From NCBI GenBank assembly GCA_012729315.1, contig JAAYDI010000112.1:1-64000 (forward strand): DNA of 64,000 bases, given 5' to 3'. The stretch comes from Planctomycetaceae bacterium (GTDB lineage: Bacteria > Planctomycetota > Planctomycetia > Pirellulales > Pirellulaceae). Below, in pieces: positions 22,707-31,931 of this stretch. Position 1 is the first letter of the stretch. Each line of letters starts with the position of its first letter. The position numbers and the translations under genes are program-made. Under the pieces are notes generated by a model that was not told where the DNA came from, made no database searches, and worked only from the letters and a program-made list of their open reading frames with translations.

Positions 22707-25280
22707 TTGAGTCGTTCTTGGCAGCCATATCGATCTGCGCGGTCCGCAGCCTGCCGACCGCCGTCCAGCAGGCGCTTAGCACGCACCCGGCGGCGACTGG
22801 CCTTCGAACCGCTGGAAAGACGCCAGCTGTTGACGGGGGCTCTGTCTCTCGCGGAGATTCCGCCCGTGGAGGCTGAAGGTGAGTTGGCGAGTGCACAGGT
22901 CGCCTTTCGCCTGGCTGTGACCGACTTGCAGGGCGAACCGGTGGAGCAGGCGACGCCGGGTACTGACATCTACTTGAACGTCTATGTACAGGACGTGCGG
23001 GAGGGGGCCCGCATACCGGGCATCTTCGCTGCGTACCTGGACGTCAACTATCCTGCCGATCTCCTGTCGATCGTCCCGTCGTCTGCGAACCCGCGCGGGT
23101 TTGACATTGAATTCGGCCCGCACTATGCCAACGGTCCCTGGGGGGTGGCCAAGACCGCCGGACTGATCGATGAAGCGGGGGCGTTTCAGACCGGGTTTGC
23201 GCCGCTGGGATCGGCCGAATACCTGGTGTTTCGCGTGCGGTTCACGGCTGGCCGCATGACGCTGTGCAACGACGTGTTCACCGGGATTGCCGAAGACAGC
23301 CGCCACGTGCTGCTGGATGTGCTGGCCAACGACCAGTTCCGCGGAGGCGTGGCAGAATTCACCTCCAATCCAGCCGACATCAGTCCGGCCCATGACGTCC
23401 TGACCTACAGCCCGCCGGTCGTCGTGCCGGATGCGGAAGCGGTGTACGGTCAGACGACCCTCCAGGTCACGTTGCCCAGCGCCGGCGTGATTACGTCGGT
23501 GACGCAGCCGAGCTGCGGAGGCCAAGTACAGATTTCGGCCAACGGCCTGCATCTGCTCTATTCGCCGCCGGCGGACTTCTCGGGAACGGAACAGTTCACC
23601 TACACGGTGGGCGGTGTGCGGACAGCGTCAGTTACAGTCGACGTGTACGCTGTGAACGATGCCCCGGACGCTGTGGACGACCAGTACGAACTCGGCCGCA
23701 ACGAAGTGCTGCGCGTCGATGCCCTGCGAGGTGTGCTGCAGAATGACCACGACGCAGAGGGCGACCCGCTGCGCGCCCTGCTGGTCGAACCGCCACAGCA
23801 CGGCAGCCTGGAACTGCAACCCGATGGCAGCTTCGTCTATACCCCCGAGCCGGACTTCGTGGGGACCGACCGGTTCGTCTACGCGGCGCAGGATCCCTGG
23901 TTCGCCCAGAGCGAAGCGGAAGTGGTGCTCCAGGTGGGAGCACCACGCGTAGGCGTGCGTCTGGAACTGGTCGATGGAACGGGACAGCCTGTGGGGCGAG
24001 TGACCAGCGGCGATCCGCTGCGTTTGCGCGCCTGGGTGCGCGACCTGCGCAGCGACTTCTACCCGGAGCGCGGCGTGTACGCAGCCTACCTTGATGTGCT
24101 GTTCGACGAGATGCGCATGGCGCCGATGTTAAACGACCAGCTGCCGTTGGGGTTTGAAATCGACTTTGGAGAGGCCTTTCAGGAGCCCGGTGCCGGTGCT
24201 GTGCAGCCCGAGGGCCGCGTCCAGGGTGTGGGGTCGCAGCTTACGGACGATCGGCCGCCGGGTGACGGCGAGCAACTGCTGTTCGAAATGCCGTTTGAAG
24301 CAGGCGGGGCGAGCGCCCTGGATGACGAGTACACCGTGAGCTTCCAGAGCGTACGGAATGTGTTGAACGTGATGGCCAACGATGACCAGTTCACCTGGAA
24401 CACGGCGTTTGACGCCGTGGCGGCCACGGAGCCGTCGGCCGGCGAGGTGCAGTTGTGGGAGCCGCGCGCCGCGGTGCCCGCGGACGAGATTGTCTGGACC
24501 GGCACGAGCGTGGATGTGACTAACGGCGCCGCCGTGCAGATCGTGGCGGTTGGCCCGGCCAGCCACGGTGGCACAGTGACCATCGCGGCTGACGGGAAGC
24601 AGTTGGTCTACGCCCCTGCACCTGGTTTCACGGGTACCGAGACCTGGACCTACACGGTGGCTGATCCATCCGGTCGGAAGGTGGTCGCGACGGTCGTCGT
24701 GAATGTCATGCCCAGCTGGCAGAACCTGCATCATCCGCTGGACGTCAATAGTGACGGTGTTGTGTCACCGATCGATGCGCTGCTGGTGATCAACTACTTG
24801 AACAGCGGATTGCCGGCCAGGCTGGAGGGCGTACCGAGCGGCCCGCCGCTGCGGGATGTCAATGGGGACGGGTACATCTCTCCGCTCGACGCGCTGCTGG
24901 TGATCAACTACCTGCAGCTGCAGGCGGCCGGCGCAGGGGAAGGAGTGGCCGTGCCGCTGCGTTCAGCGTCTGCCGCCACCGCGGCCGGCAGGCCGGCGGA
25001 TCTGTCTGGCGCGTATGTCCCGCTCGCCCTGGCGGGCGCGGTCGGGCCTGGGGAACGTGCGCCGCAGCAGGCGGTCGAGACGCGCCGGGCGCCCGGCAGC
25101 CGGCCAGTGGCGCTCGAGTCGGCGGCGCTCGAATCAGCGGTGTTCGAGTCAGCGGTCCCCATAGACGCGTCGGTGGCCAGCTCGCCCGACGCCAGCATCG
25201 CAGCCGCGACGCTCTCGGGCGACGAACGCCTCCGCACACTGGAGGAGTTCCTGACGCTGCTGACACGCACGCTCGACTGA
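22707..25280 (+). CDS. LEPR-xLL/dockerin surface protein with two cohesin-like domains interleaved with Ig-like repeats
   Basis: About 857 residues from the preferred TTG start at 22707, which follows a G-rich purine run and gives the short basic N-terminus typical of the family; GTG at 22590 would add 39 residues. The motif FEPLERRQLLTG is near residue 33. Two cohesin-like sandwiches (from about 65 and 415) carry GIFAAYLDVNYP and GVYAAYLDVLFD. Each is split by the start of a cadherin-like/Big_9-type repeat (DVLANDQF, NVMANDDQF) before its C-terminal part resumes (NPADISPAHDVLTYSPP). A complete Ig-like repeat lies between them. Two dockerin repeats (DVNSDGVVSPIDALLVINYL and DVNGDGYISPLDALLVINYL, about 677-737) precede LESA-type tandem repeats and a tail ending FLTLLTRTLD. 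No catalytic domain is seen, so a scaffold role is inferred. Confidence 0.82.
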   Translation: MSRSWQPYRSARSAACRPPSSRRLARTRRRLAFEPLERRQLLTGALSLAEIPPVEAEGELASAQVAFRLAVTDLQGEPVEQATPGTDIYLNVYVQDVREGARIPGIFAAYLDVNYPADLLSIVPSSANPRGFDIEFGPHYANGPWGVAKTAGLIDEAGAFQTGFAPLGSAEYLVFRVRFTAGRMTLCNDVFTGIAEDSRHVLLDVLANDQFRGGVAEFTSNPADISPAHDVLTYSPPVVVPDAEAVYGQTTLQVTLPSAGVITSVTQPSCGGQVQISANGLHLLYSPPADFSGTEQFTYTVGGVRTASVTVDVYAVNDAPDAVDDQYELGRNEVLRVDALRGVLQNDHDAEGDPLRALLVEPPQHGSLELQPDGSFVYTPEPDFVGTDRFVYAAQDPWFAQSEAEVVLQVGAPRVGVRLELVDGTGQPVGRVTSGDPLRLRAWVRDLRSDFYPERGVYAAYLDVLFDEMRMAPMLNDQLPLGFEIDFGEAFQEPGAGAVQPEGRVQGVGSQLTDDRPPGDGEQLLFEMPFEAGGASALDDEYTVSFQSVRNVLNVMANDDQFTWNTAFDAVAATEPSAGEVQLWEPRAAVPADEIVWTGTSVDVTNGAAVQIVAVGPASHGGTVTIAADGKQLVYAPAPGFTGTETWTYTVADPSGRKVVATVVVNVMPSWQNLHHPLDVNSDGVVSPIDALLVINYLNSGLPARLEGVPSGPPLRDVNGDGYISPLDALLVINYLQLQAAGAGEGVAVPLRSASAATAAGRPADLSGAYVPLALAGAVGPGERAPQQAVETRRAPGSRPVALESAALESAVFESAVPIDASVASSPDASIAAATLSGDERLRTLEEFLTLLTRTLD

Positions 25281-25287
25281 TCTCGCA

Positions 25288-25377
25288 CCTGCGTCAGGAG
25301 GATGAGCGCCAAGTAGCAACGCGAAACGCGGGCAGGTCAACAACGCTCCGACGCGGCGCTCATCCTCCTGACGCAGG
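25288..25377. repeat. Perfect 23-bp inverted repeat with a 44-nt loop
   Basis: Bases 25288-25310 (beginning CCTGCGTCAGGAGG) are exactly complementary to 25355-25377, with no mismatch. The structure starts 7 nt after the stop codon of the surface protein gene and is followed by AAAAATC rather than a T-tract, so it is not a textbook terminator for that gene. It could be a readthrough-blocking hairpin, a mobile repeat or a processing site. Confidence 0.85.
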
Positions 25378-25502
25378 AAAAATCTCCGAAATTCTTGATG
25401 GCTGGCGATGCTCGTTTGCGATTCCCCGTTCGAGCGGTCGCGAACGTCAGCAGGATAATCACCAAAATGCGGCAGCACCCCTCACGGATTTTCTGGAATT
25501 TG

Positions 25503-25531
25503 TTGCGAGTCGGGAGCGCCCTTGGTATACA
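25503..25531 (+). promoter_or_regulatory. Candidate promoter for the sigma-kinase-CHAT operon
   Basis: TTGCGA at 25503-25508 and TATACA at 25526-25531 are exactly 17 bp apart, and the predicted start would be about 45 nt before the sigma factor ATG. The pattern is sigma-70-like. If the operon is autoregulated by its own ECF sigma factor, a different motif should exist, and I could not identify one. Confidence 0.45.
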
Positions 25532-25581
25532 AGCAAAGGCGACTTCGGCCCGCACCATGATTGCTGGCAGGAATTGAGCGC

Positions 25582-26178
25582 ATGAAGGAATCCGATTCGG
25601 TCAGTGAGTGGATCGAGAGTCTGCGCGCCGGCGATCGGAGGGCGGCGACTCCGTTGTGGAACCGCTTCTATACGCTCCTGCTGCAGGTCGCCCGCCGGCG
25701 TCTCAACGGCGCCGCGCGACGCGTGGTGGACGAAGAGGATCTGGTGACGGCCGCCTTCGCGTCGTTCTTCGCGCGGATGCAGGAGGGGCAGTTCCCCGAG
25801 CTGCGCTCGCGGACCGAATTGTGGGCGCTGCTGGTCACCATCACCGACCGCAAGGCGGTCAACTGCGTCCGCCGGCACATGTCGGTCAAACGCGGGGGTG
25901 GCCGCGTGCACAACGAGTCGACCTATGGTCCGCAGCGGGAAGATGAACGCGAGACGCTGCTGGCCCGCGTCGAGGGACACACGCCGTCCCCCGACCGGAT
26001 CGTGTCGATGTCCGAACTGCTGGAGCGGCTGGATGACGAACTCCGCCGGATCGTGCGTCTGAAGCTGGATGGATTCACCAACGAGGAGATCGCCCAGGTC
26101 GTCAACCGCTCCGTGGCGACCATCGAACGGCGTTTGCGTCTGCTGCGTGATACGTGGATCCAGGAGTTGCTGGGATGA
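25582..26178 (+). CDS. ECF-type RNA polymerase sigma factor (planctomycete ECF-like family)
   Basis: The 198-residue protein has region 2 (about residues 15-95: RRVVDEEDLVTAAFASFF with recognition-type ITDRKAVNCVRRH) and region 4 (about 135-195: ELLERLDDELRRIVRLKLDG then FTNEEIAQVVNRSVATIERRL, a helix-turn-helix). It matches the ECF-like group common in planctomycetes, often encoded next to protein kinases. The ATG at 25582 is chosen because CAGGAA lies about 8 nt upstream; a TTG seven codons earlier is less likely. Its stop overlaps the kinase start as ATGA (26175-26178), indicating translational coupling. No anti-sigma factor is present, so the adjacent kinase is the likely controller, as in other sigma-kinase pairs. 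Confidence 0.92.
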   Translation: MKESDSVSEWIESLRAGDRRAATPLWNRFYTLLLQVARRRLNGAARRVVDEEDLVTAAFASFFARMQEGQFPELRSRTELWALLVTITDRKAVNCVRRHMSVKRGGGRVHNESTYGPQREDERETLLARVEGHTPSPDRIVSMSELLERLDDELRRIVRLKLDGFTNEEIAQVVNRSVATIERRLRLLRDTWIQELLG

Positions 26179-28019
26179 GTCTGCTGCGACGCGACGAGTC
26201 GCTCACCCTGACAGACCGCCAGGAGCTGGACGGGATCTGTCTCGCGTTTGAGGACGAGTGGCTCGCGGGACGCCGCCCGGTGGTGGAGGGGTACCTGCGG
26301 CAGGTTCCGCCGGCCCGGCGGTCCGCGCTGCTCAAGGAACTGCTGCTGCTGGAACTCGACTACCGGCGCAGCCTGCACGAGGAGCCGTGCCGGGAGGATT
26401 ATGTGGCGCGGTTTCCGGACGCGGTGGCCAGCGTGGAGGCGGCGTTCCAGGAGGCCTGTGCGCGGGCGGTGCCGGTGCGGTTCCTGCCGGGCAGCTGGAT
26501 CGGCCGTTACCGCGTGCGGCGCAGATTGGGCAGTGGCGCTTTCGCGGCCGTCTATCTGGCCTGGGACGAACAGCTACAGCGGGAGGTCGCGGTCAAGGTA
26601 CCACACCCGGCCCGCCTGGCCCGCCTGGGCAGCGCCGACCAGCGGCAGCGGCTCGTCGACGAGGCGCGGGCCGTGGCCAGTCTCAAACACCCGCACATCG
26701 TGGCGCTCTACGACGCCGCTGAACTGCCTGACGGGACGGTCTACCAGGTGATGCAGTACGTGCCGGGCCAGTCGCTGCGGGAGTTGCTCGACCGTGGGGC
26801 CGTCCCGCCCGATCAGGGCTGCCGCATCCTGGCCGATGTGTCGGACGCCATCGCGGTGGCTCACCGCGCCGGGATCATCCACCGCGATCTGAAGCCGAGC
26901 AACATCGTGCTGGACGACCTGCTCCAGCCGCATGTCTGCGACTTCGGATTGGCGCTGAGCGAGAGCCAGCAGTGCGAACGGCGGGGCGAGTATGCCGGGA
27001 CCCTCTCCTACATGGCGCCGGAGCAGTTGCGGGGCGAAGCACACCAGCTGGATGGTCGCGCCGACATCTGGGCCGTGGGCGTCATGCTCTACGAACTGCT
27101 GACCGGGCGGCAGCCGTTCCAGGGACGCGACCGCCAGGAACTCACCGAACAGATTCTCTCGCGCGACCCGCGTCCGCCGCGCCAGATCGACCCCCGCATC
27201 GGGCGCTCCGTCGAACGCGTCTGTCTCCGCTGCCTGGCACGCCAGCCGGCGGACCGCTATGCCACGGCGGCGGACGTGGCCGAGGACCTGCGCAGGGCCC
27301 TGGACCACTCCGCCTGCCGCAGATCGCCGGCGCTCTACGGCGGTCTCCTGCTGTTGGCGCTGCTGCTCGTGTCGGCGGCCGTGGCTCTGTGGCTGCACTA
27401 CGCTCATCCGGCCGGCGCCCGGATCCTGCCCCTGCACGGGTCGCTCGAGCTGACCGTCTGGCATCCGGCCCACTGGCAGCGGCAGGGGGTGCGTCTGGAC
27501 GATCCGCAGGCCATGCCCCTGCGCCCCGGCGACCAGGTGCGGCTGGCCATCGAACTCAACCACCCGGCCTACGCCTACATCGTGTGGCTCGACGCGCAGG
27601 GGAGGCCGGCACCGGTCCATCCGTGGCGCGGCGGGAACTGGCAGGACCTGCCGGCCGAGAGCCTGCCCGTGAGCGGCCTGACGCTGCCGTCCGAGCCGGA
27701 TACCGGTTGGGAGATGCGCGCGCCGCAGAGCGGTATGGAGACGCTCCTGTTACTGGCCCGCCACTCTCCCCTGCCGGCCGACGTCTCCTTGCGCGAACTG
27801 CTCTCCACCCTGCCCCACACCACAATTGCGTGCCGGCCCCACGCGGTGCGGTTCCACGCCGGACGGTTGCTGCCCGTCGCGCAGTCGCGCGACGCCCTGC
27901 TCGACCGCCCGCGGGAGATCCATGATCCGCTGCTCCAGCTGCATCAGGAACTCGCCACCCGCCTGCGCCCGCACTTCGAACTGATTCATGCGGTGAGCTT
28001 CCCCGTACAAGGAGACTGA
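26175..28019 (+). CDS. Transmembrane Ser/Thr protein kinase paired with the ECF sigma factor
   Basis: The 614-residue protein has a roughly 110-residue N-terminal region. A complete Hanks-type kinase domain follows (about 112-375): glycine loop LGSGAFAAVYLA, catalytic lysine in VAVKVPHP (K141), HRDLKPSN (H236, D238), DFGLALSE (D256), GTLSYMAPEQLRG and DIWAVGVMLYELLTG. One transmembrane helix (about 385-410) leads to an extracytoplasmic region of about 200 residues whose LRPGDQVRLAIELN...AYIVWL segment resembles DUF4384-type sandwiches. The likely role is to sense an envelope signal and phosphorylate the co-encoded sigma factor and/or CHAT protein. The ATG at 26175 overlaps the sigma stop. The stop is 3 nt before the CHAT gene, so all three are tightly coupled. 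Confidence 0.93.
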   Translation: MSLLRRDESLTLTDRQELDGICLAFEDEWLAGRRPVVEGYLRQVPPARRSALLKELLLLELDYRRSLHEEPCREDYVARFPDAVASVEAAFQEACARAVPVRFLPGSWIGRYRVRRRLGSGAFAAVYLAWDEQLQREVAVKVPHPARLARLGSADQRQRLVDEARAVASLKHPHIVALYDAAELPDGTVYQVMQYVPGQSLRELLDRGAVPPDQGCRILADVSDAIAVAHRAGIIHRDLKPSNIVLDDLLQPHVCDFGLALSESQQCERRGEYAGTLSYMAPEQLRGEAHQLDGRADIWAVGVMLYELLTGRQPFQGRDRQELTEQILSRDPRPPRQIDPRIGRSVERVCLRCLARQPADRYATAADVAEDLRRALDHSACRRSPALYGGLLLLALLLVSAAVALWLHYAHPAGARILPLHGSLELTVWHPAHWQRQGVRLDDPQAMPLRPGDQVRLAIELNHPAYAYIVWLDAQGRPAPVHPWRGGNWQDLPAESLPVSGLTLPSEPDTGWEMRAPQSGMETLLLLARHSPLPADVSLRELLSTLPHTTIACRPHAVRFHAGRLLPVAQSRDALLDRPREIHDPLLQLHQELATRLRPHFELIHAVSFPVQGD

Positions 28020-28022
28020 CGC

Positions 28023-31000
28023 ATGCTCTGTGGCTGCCCCACCGGATGCCGGACCGACCGGCGCACGCCATGCCATGGCCCCCGCTGGCCTCGGCCCACC
28101 ATGCTGGCCGGCCTGCTTGCCGCCCTGACGTTGACATGCTGCGAGGTTCCCCCGCCGGTCGGCGCGGGAGAGCCCCAGCAGAAGGTTCCCGGCCCAACGC
28201 AAGAGAAACCACCGCTCGACGCTCGGCAGACGGCACTGATGGCTGAACGCGACCGGTTGATCCTCAGCGCAAATCACGCCTATCAGACCAGACAGTACGA
28301 AGAGGCCATGGAACACCTCCGGCAACTCGTGGCCCTGTACGAGGCAATGTATCCCGTGTCGCAGTATCCCACCGGGCATATCGACATCATCCGAGTCTAT
28401 TTGAGTATGTGCAACGTCGCCGAAGCGTGCCAGGATTATGCTCAGCTCGCGAGTCTGGGCGAGATAGGGTTGCAGGCCTGCCGTGCGCTGTGCCCGCATC
28501 ATGACCAGGCCGAGGCCAACGCCGTCGAAGCGCTTCTGCATCAGTACATTGGTAAGGCGTTCCATGCCCGCCACGACCGTGTGAAGTCGCGCGAGCACTA
28601 CACGCACGCCGTAGATATCTGCCGCGCGTGTCTGGACCAGGATCCAAATGGTGCCATGCACGTGCTGATCGCCGAAGTCTATGACGCGCTGGCCCAGATC
28701 TGCATGAGCGAGGGTGACCTGCGGGCGGCCGATGACTACTGGTCGCGCGCGGTATCGGAATTCGAGTACCGCGTTCGCTTGGCCTACACGCTCCATGAGC
28801 AACGACAGTATGCCAAATATCTGGTCGCGCGCAGTAACGTTTTGCGCCACCTCGGAAGGTACGAAAACGCCCTGACCTACGCGCAACATGCCTATGATGT
28901 CAGCCTGCGCCTGGTGCTGATCACCCGTTCAGATGAAGATTACGTGAATACGATGCGGATGCTTTTCGAGAAAGGTGCACTGCATCGGGATGTTGGCAAT
29001 AATCAGCAGGCACTCAGTGCGTTGGAGAACGTCCGAGACAAGCTGCTGAGTGATGGCAATCACGATGTTCGCTTCCCCGGTATGTTGGATGCGGTTCTGT
29101 GCAATCTGCTGGTGTTGGCGGTGTCACAGGAAGATCAGCGGGCGTTGGAGATCTGCCGTCATGCACTACTTTCTCGACATGCTGCACGTATAGGTCGGTC
29201 TCCACTTGATGGCGACGCAGTTGAGTGCGCTGAACTGATGCGCAATTTGGCGTACGCGTTTGGAGAAAGTGACGACTACGCACTTGCTGAGCACTACTAT
29301 GGGCAAGCGGTAGATCTTCTATCTACAGATAACACGACAATGTCCAGTAGATCGAAGCTCCTGGAGATGGCTGTTTTACGCCATGATCGCGCGCTTCTTT
29401 TTGATCGCATGGGACGTTACCAAGAGGCCCAAGACGAGTACGTTGAGGCACTTTGGACCGTGAATAAACTGTATCCGGCCGAACTATATCCCAGTGGTCA
29501 TCCGCTGCTCAGTCGTGTGATGCAGAATATGGCGACCCACTGCTGGATGGTCGGGGAGACGGACAGGGCGGCGGACCTCTATCACCAGGTCGTGGTGATG
29601 AATGAGTCTTTCTTCCCCACAGCGGACTACCCCGATGGACATCCGCGGTTGCAGGAAGCGTATGCGGCCTGGTCCGACGTGCTGACTCGCGAGAAGAGAT
29701 TCGATGAAGCGGAGACTTATGCAGTCAAGTCGCACGAGATGATCGTGAAGCGGACGGGCGGTCACGCAGCGACCACCGCACGGTGCAGCGGCGAGCTGGC
29801 GGATTCCTGGGTCCGGCTCGGCAGATTGAAACGTGCACGTGGTGACTATGCGGCGGCAGATGAGTTATTTCAGCAGGTGCTGAGGATGCACGAGCGCGCT
29901 GGCTCAGGCGATGCGGGCAACCGCCTGGAGATCGCACTGGTGCTCGCCGAACTGGGCCGAACAGCGGCTGCAGGCGGTCGTTCTGCCGCGGCGCTGGAGT
30001 ACCATCAGCGATCGCTGGCGATACGCCGAGCCCTGTTTCCTGCCGAGGCGTTCCCCAACGGGCATCCGACACTTGCCAACGCGCTTCGCGACCTGGGAGT
30101 TACATATCTGGATGCAGGCCAGCCAGTCGAGGCGTTTGGTCTGCTGGCCGAGTCTGCCGGGATGGAGCACGCGATCGGTGAGGCATTCTTCGGCGGAGGT
30201 TCCGAGGCGCAGTTGCTGAATCTGGCCGCCCGCAAGTTCCAATCACTCGGGCCGCTGCTCGAGGCATGGCGACAGACACAGCTTCCGGCGGAGGATGTCT
30301 ACCAGTACGTCTGGATGCGGCACGGCTTCGTCCCCCGCCTGATTGCGGATCGACAGCGCGCCTTGCGCGCACTGGCACGCGATTCCGAACCGACTCGCTA
30401 TGAGAAGTACACAGCTGCCAGGCAGGATCTGGCGCGGGCCCTGCTCGTGTCCGTGACCGATCAGGGACAAAGCAATACCCCATGCATCGAGAGAATCCGA
30501 GAGCTGAATGTGACCAAGGAACACCTGGAGGAGGAACTGACACGGAGTCTGGAGTCAACACAGCCTGCCTATCCACCCGCAGAGCAGATCAACATGCTGG
30601 CCAGGTTGCTACCCGCGAAGTCGGTTTTCGTAGACTTCTTCTCCTCTGCGCGGCTGTCCTTTGACGCGACGTTGCCGCATCGTTCAGAACACGATGCACC
30701 AGACAGGTTCTTGGCCTTTGTCGTCAGTGGGGATCGTCCGGTTGCCTGCGTTGATGTGGGTGATTCCAGTGAGATTGCGACCCTTGTCGAAGCGGGGAAG
30801 AAGGAGTGGTCAACCGGCGATACTGGAACTGCCGCCTGGACGCTGCGAGAAAGAGTCTGGGATCCAGTCTGCCGCTGCTTCGCCGCCGACGTCGACACTG
30901 TCTATATCGCCCCTGACGGGATCCTGGCCGAAGTCGCCTGGAACGCACTCCCCGGCCCCGGAGAGTCGGGAGTGCTGTTGGAGCAATTCGCGATCGCCAC

Positions 31001-31931
31001 CGTGCCCCACGGTTCGTTCCTGCTCGATCGGCTGCGTGAACCGGAGTCCGATCAACGATCACTCGCTCCTGTTCTGGCGGTCGGAGATGTGGACTATGGA
31101 CACCCGGAACAGGTCGCTCCGGTCGCATCCCAAGGACTCAAGCAACTGAGATGGGAACCCCTCCCGGCGAGCCGCCGTGAACTGGAGGCCATCGTTGCCC
31201 GCATCGCACCCGATCAGCTGATGCTCCTCACAGAAGACCAGGCGACCCCTGAGAACGTGCTCGCAGGGTTGCGCACGGCTCACGCTGCCCATTTTGCGAC
31301 ACACGGTTTCTTCGTGGACCAGGATGTCAGCGTCGCCTTGGACCTGGCTGGCACGGAAAACGGACCAACGCACCTGACGATCAATCGGACCCGAGCATCG
31401 GTCCTGGGACGCAGTCCTCTGCTGCGCTCGGGGCTCGCCCTGGCCGGGGCGAACACTCCGGCGCCGAATGACGAATCAGGCGTCCCGATCAGCGCGCCAG
31501 GGATCCTGACCGCTGAATCGATCGCGACGGTCGATGGGCAGCATCTGCAACTGGTCGTGCTCAGCGCGTGTGATACATCGCGCGGCGACGTCGCCCTGGG
31601 CGACGGCATACTGGGAATCCAGAACGCTTTTCACATCGCCGGCGCACGCAACGTGATCGCGGGACTCTGGAAAGTACCAGACGAACCCACAGCCGAGCTG
31701 ATGAGTGATTTCTATAGGCTCCTCTGGGTAGAACACCAAACACCACTGGCTGCGCTCCGCAAGGCACAGCTGAACATGCTGCATCGCGAACGCACCACCT
31801 CGGCCAGTCTCCGCAGCCCAGGGCCGGAATTGAGCAAGACGGTCCGGCTCAACAACACCTTCGGATCCCGTGCACGCAACTGCCGCACCCGGGAATGGGC
31901 GGGGTTCGTCCTGTCGGGCCCCGGATTCTGA
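28023..31931 (+). CDS. TPR-repeat CHAT-domain (caspase-like) protease candidate
   Basis: The 1,302-residue protein has an export-like N-terminus: a Pro/Arg-rich lead, then the hydrophobic MLAGLLAALTLTCCEVPPP, possibly a signal or lipoprotein-like segment although the initial stretch is atypical. A long helical array of TPR-like units follows (about 75-830; for example AEDYWSRAV-type and ALEYHQRSLAIRRALFP helices). A C-terminal CHAT domain (about 860-1270) carries the predicted catalytic dyad in HFATHGFFVD (H1094) and VLSACDTSRG (C1183), followed by GARNVIAGLWKVPDEPTAEL, the usual CHAT ending. CHAT proteins are caspase/separase-like cysteine peptidases. AAGGAG lies 9 nt before the ATG. Tight linkage to the sigma factor and kinase suggests it is an effector of, or a target in, that signalling module. 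A stretch around 29230-29440 is visibly less GC-rich than its surroundings. Confidence 0.9.
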   Translation: MLCGCPTGCRTDRRTPCHGPRWPRPTMLAGLLAALTLTCCEVPPPVGAGEPQQKVPGPTQEKPPLDARQTALMAERDRLILSANHAYQTRQYEEAMEHLRQLVALYEAMYPVSQYPTGHIDIIRVYLSMCNVAEACQDYAQLASLGEIGLQACRALCPHHDQAEANAVEALLHQYIGKAFHARHDRVKSREHYTHAVDICRACLDQDPNGAMHVLIAEVYDALAQICMSEGDLRAADDYWSRAVSEFEYRVRLAYTLHEQRQYAKYLVARSNVLRHLGRYENALTYAQHAYDVSLRLVLITRSDEDYVNTMRMLFEKGALHRDVGNNQQALSALENVRDKLLSDGNHDVRFPGMLDAVLCNLLVLAVSQEDQRALEICRHALLSRHAARIGRSPLDGDAVECAELMRNLAYAFGESDDYALAEHYYGQAVDLLSTDNTTMSSRSKLLEMAVLRHDRALLFDRMGRYQEAQDEYVEALWTVNKLYPAELYPSGHPLLSRVMQNMATHCWMVGETDRAADLYHQVVVMNESFFPTADYPDGHPRLQEAYAAWSDVLTREKRFDEAETYAVKSHEMIVKRTGGHAATTARCSGELADSWVRLGRLKRARGDYAAADELFQQVLRMHERAGSGDAGNRLEIALVLAELGRTAAAGGRSAAALEYHQRSLAIRRALFPAEAFPNGHPTLANALRDLGVTYLDAGQPVEAFGLLAESAGMEHAIGEAFFGGGSEAQLLNLAARKFQSLGPLLEAWRQTQLPAEDVYQYVWMRHGFVPRLIADRQRALRALARDSEPTRYEKYTAARQDLARALLVSVTDQGQSNTPCIERIRELNVTKEHLEEELTRSLESTQPAYPPAEQINMLARLLPAKSVFVDFFSSARLSFDATLPHRSEHDAPDRFLAFVVSGDRPVACVDVGDSSEIATLVEAGKKEWSTGDTGTAAWTLRERVWDPVCRCFAADVDTVYIAPDGILAEVAWNALPGPGESGVLLEQFAIATVPHGSFLLDRLREPESDQRSLAPVLAVGDVDYGHPEQVAPVASQGLKQLRWEPLPASRRELEAIVARIAPDQLMLLTEDQATPENVLAGLRTAHAAHFATHGFFVDQDVSVALDLAGTENGPTHLTINRTRASVLGRSPLLRSGLALAGANTPAPNDESGVPISAPGILTAESIATVDGQHLQLVVLSACDTSRGDVALGDGILGIQNAFHIAGARNVIAGLWKVPDEPTAELMSDFYRLLWVEHQTPLAALRKAQLNMLHRERTTSASLRSPGPELSKTVRLNNTFGSRARNCRTREWAGFVLSGPGF

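Noticed and set aside
5890-25280. A biosynthetic or cellulosome cluster interpretation of the dockerin genes
   Set aside because: No glycoside hydrolase, carbohydrate-binding module or biosynthetic enzyme is present, and the dockerins are accompanied by adhesin-like modules instead.
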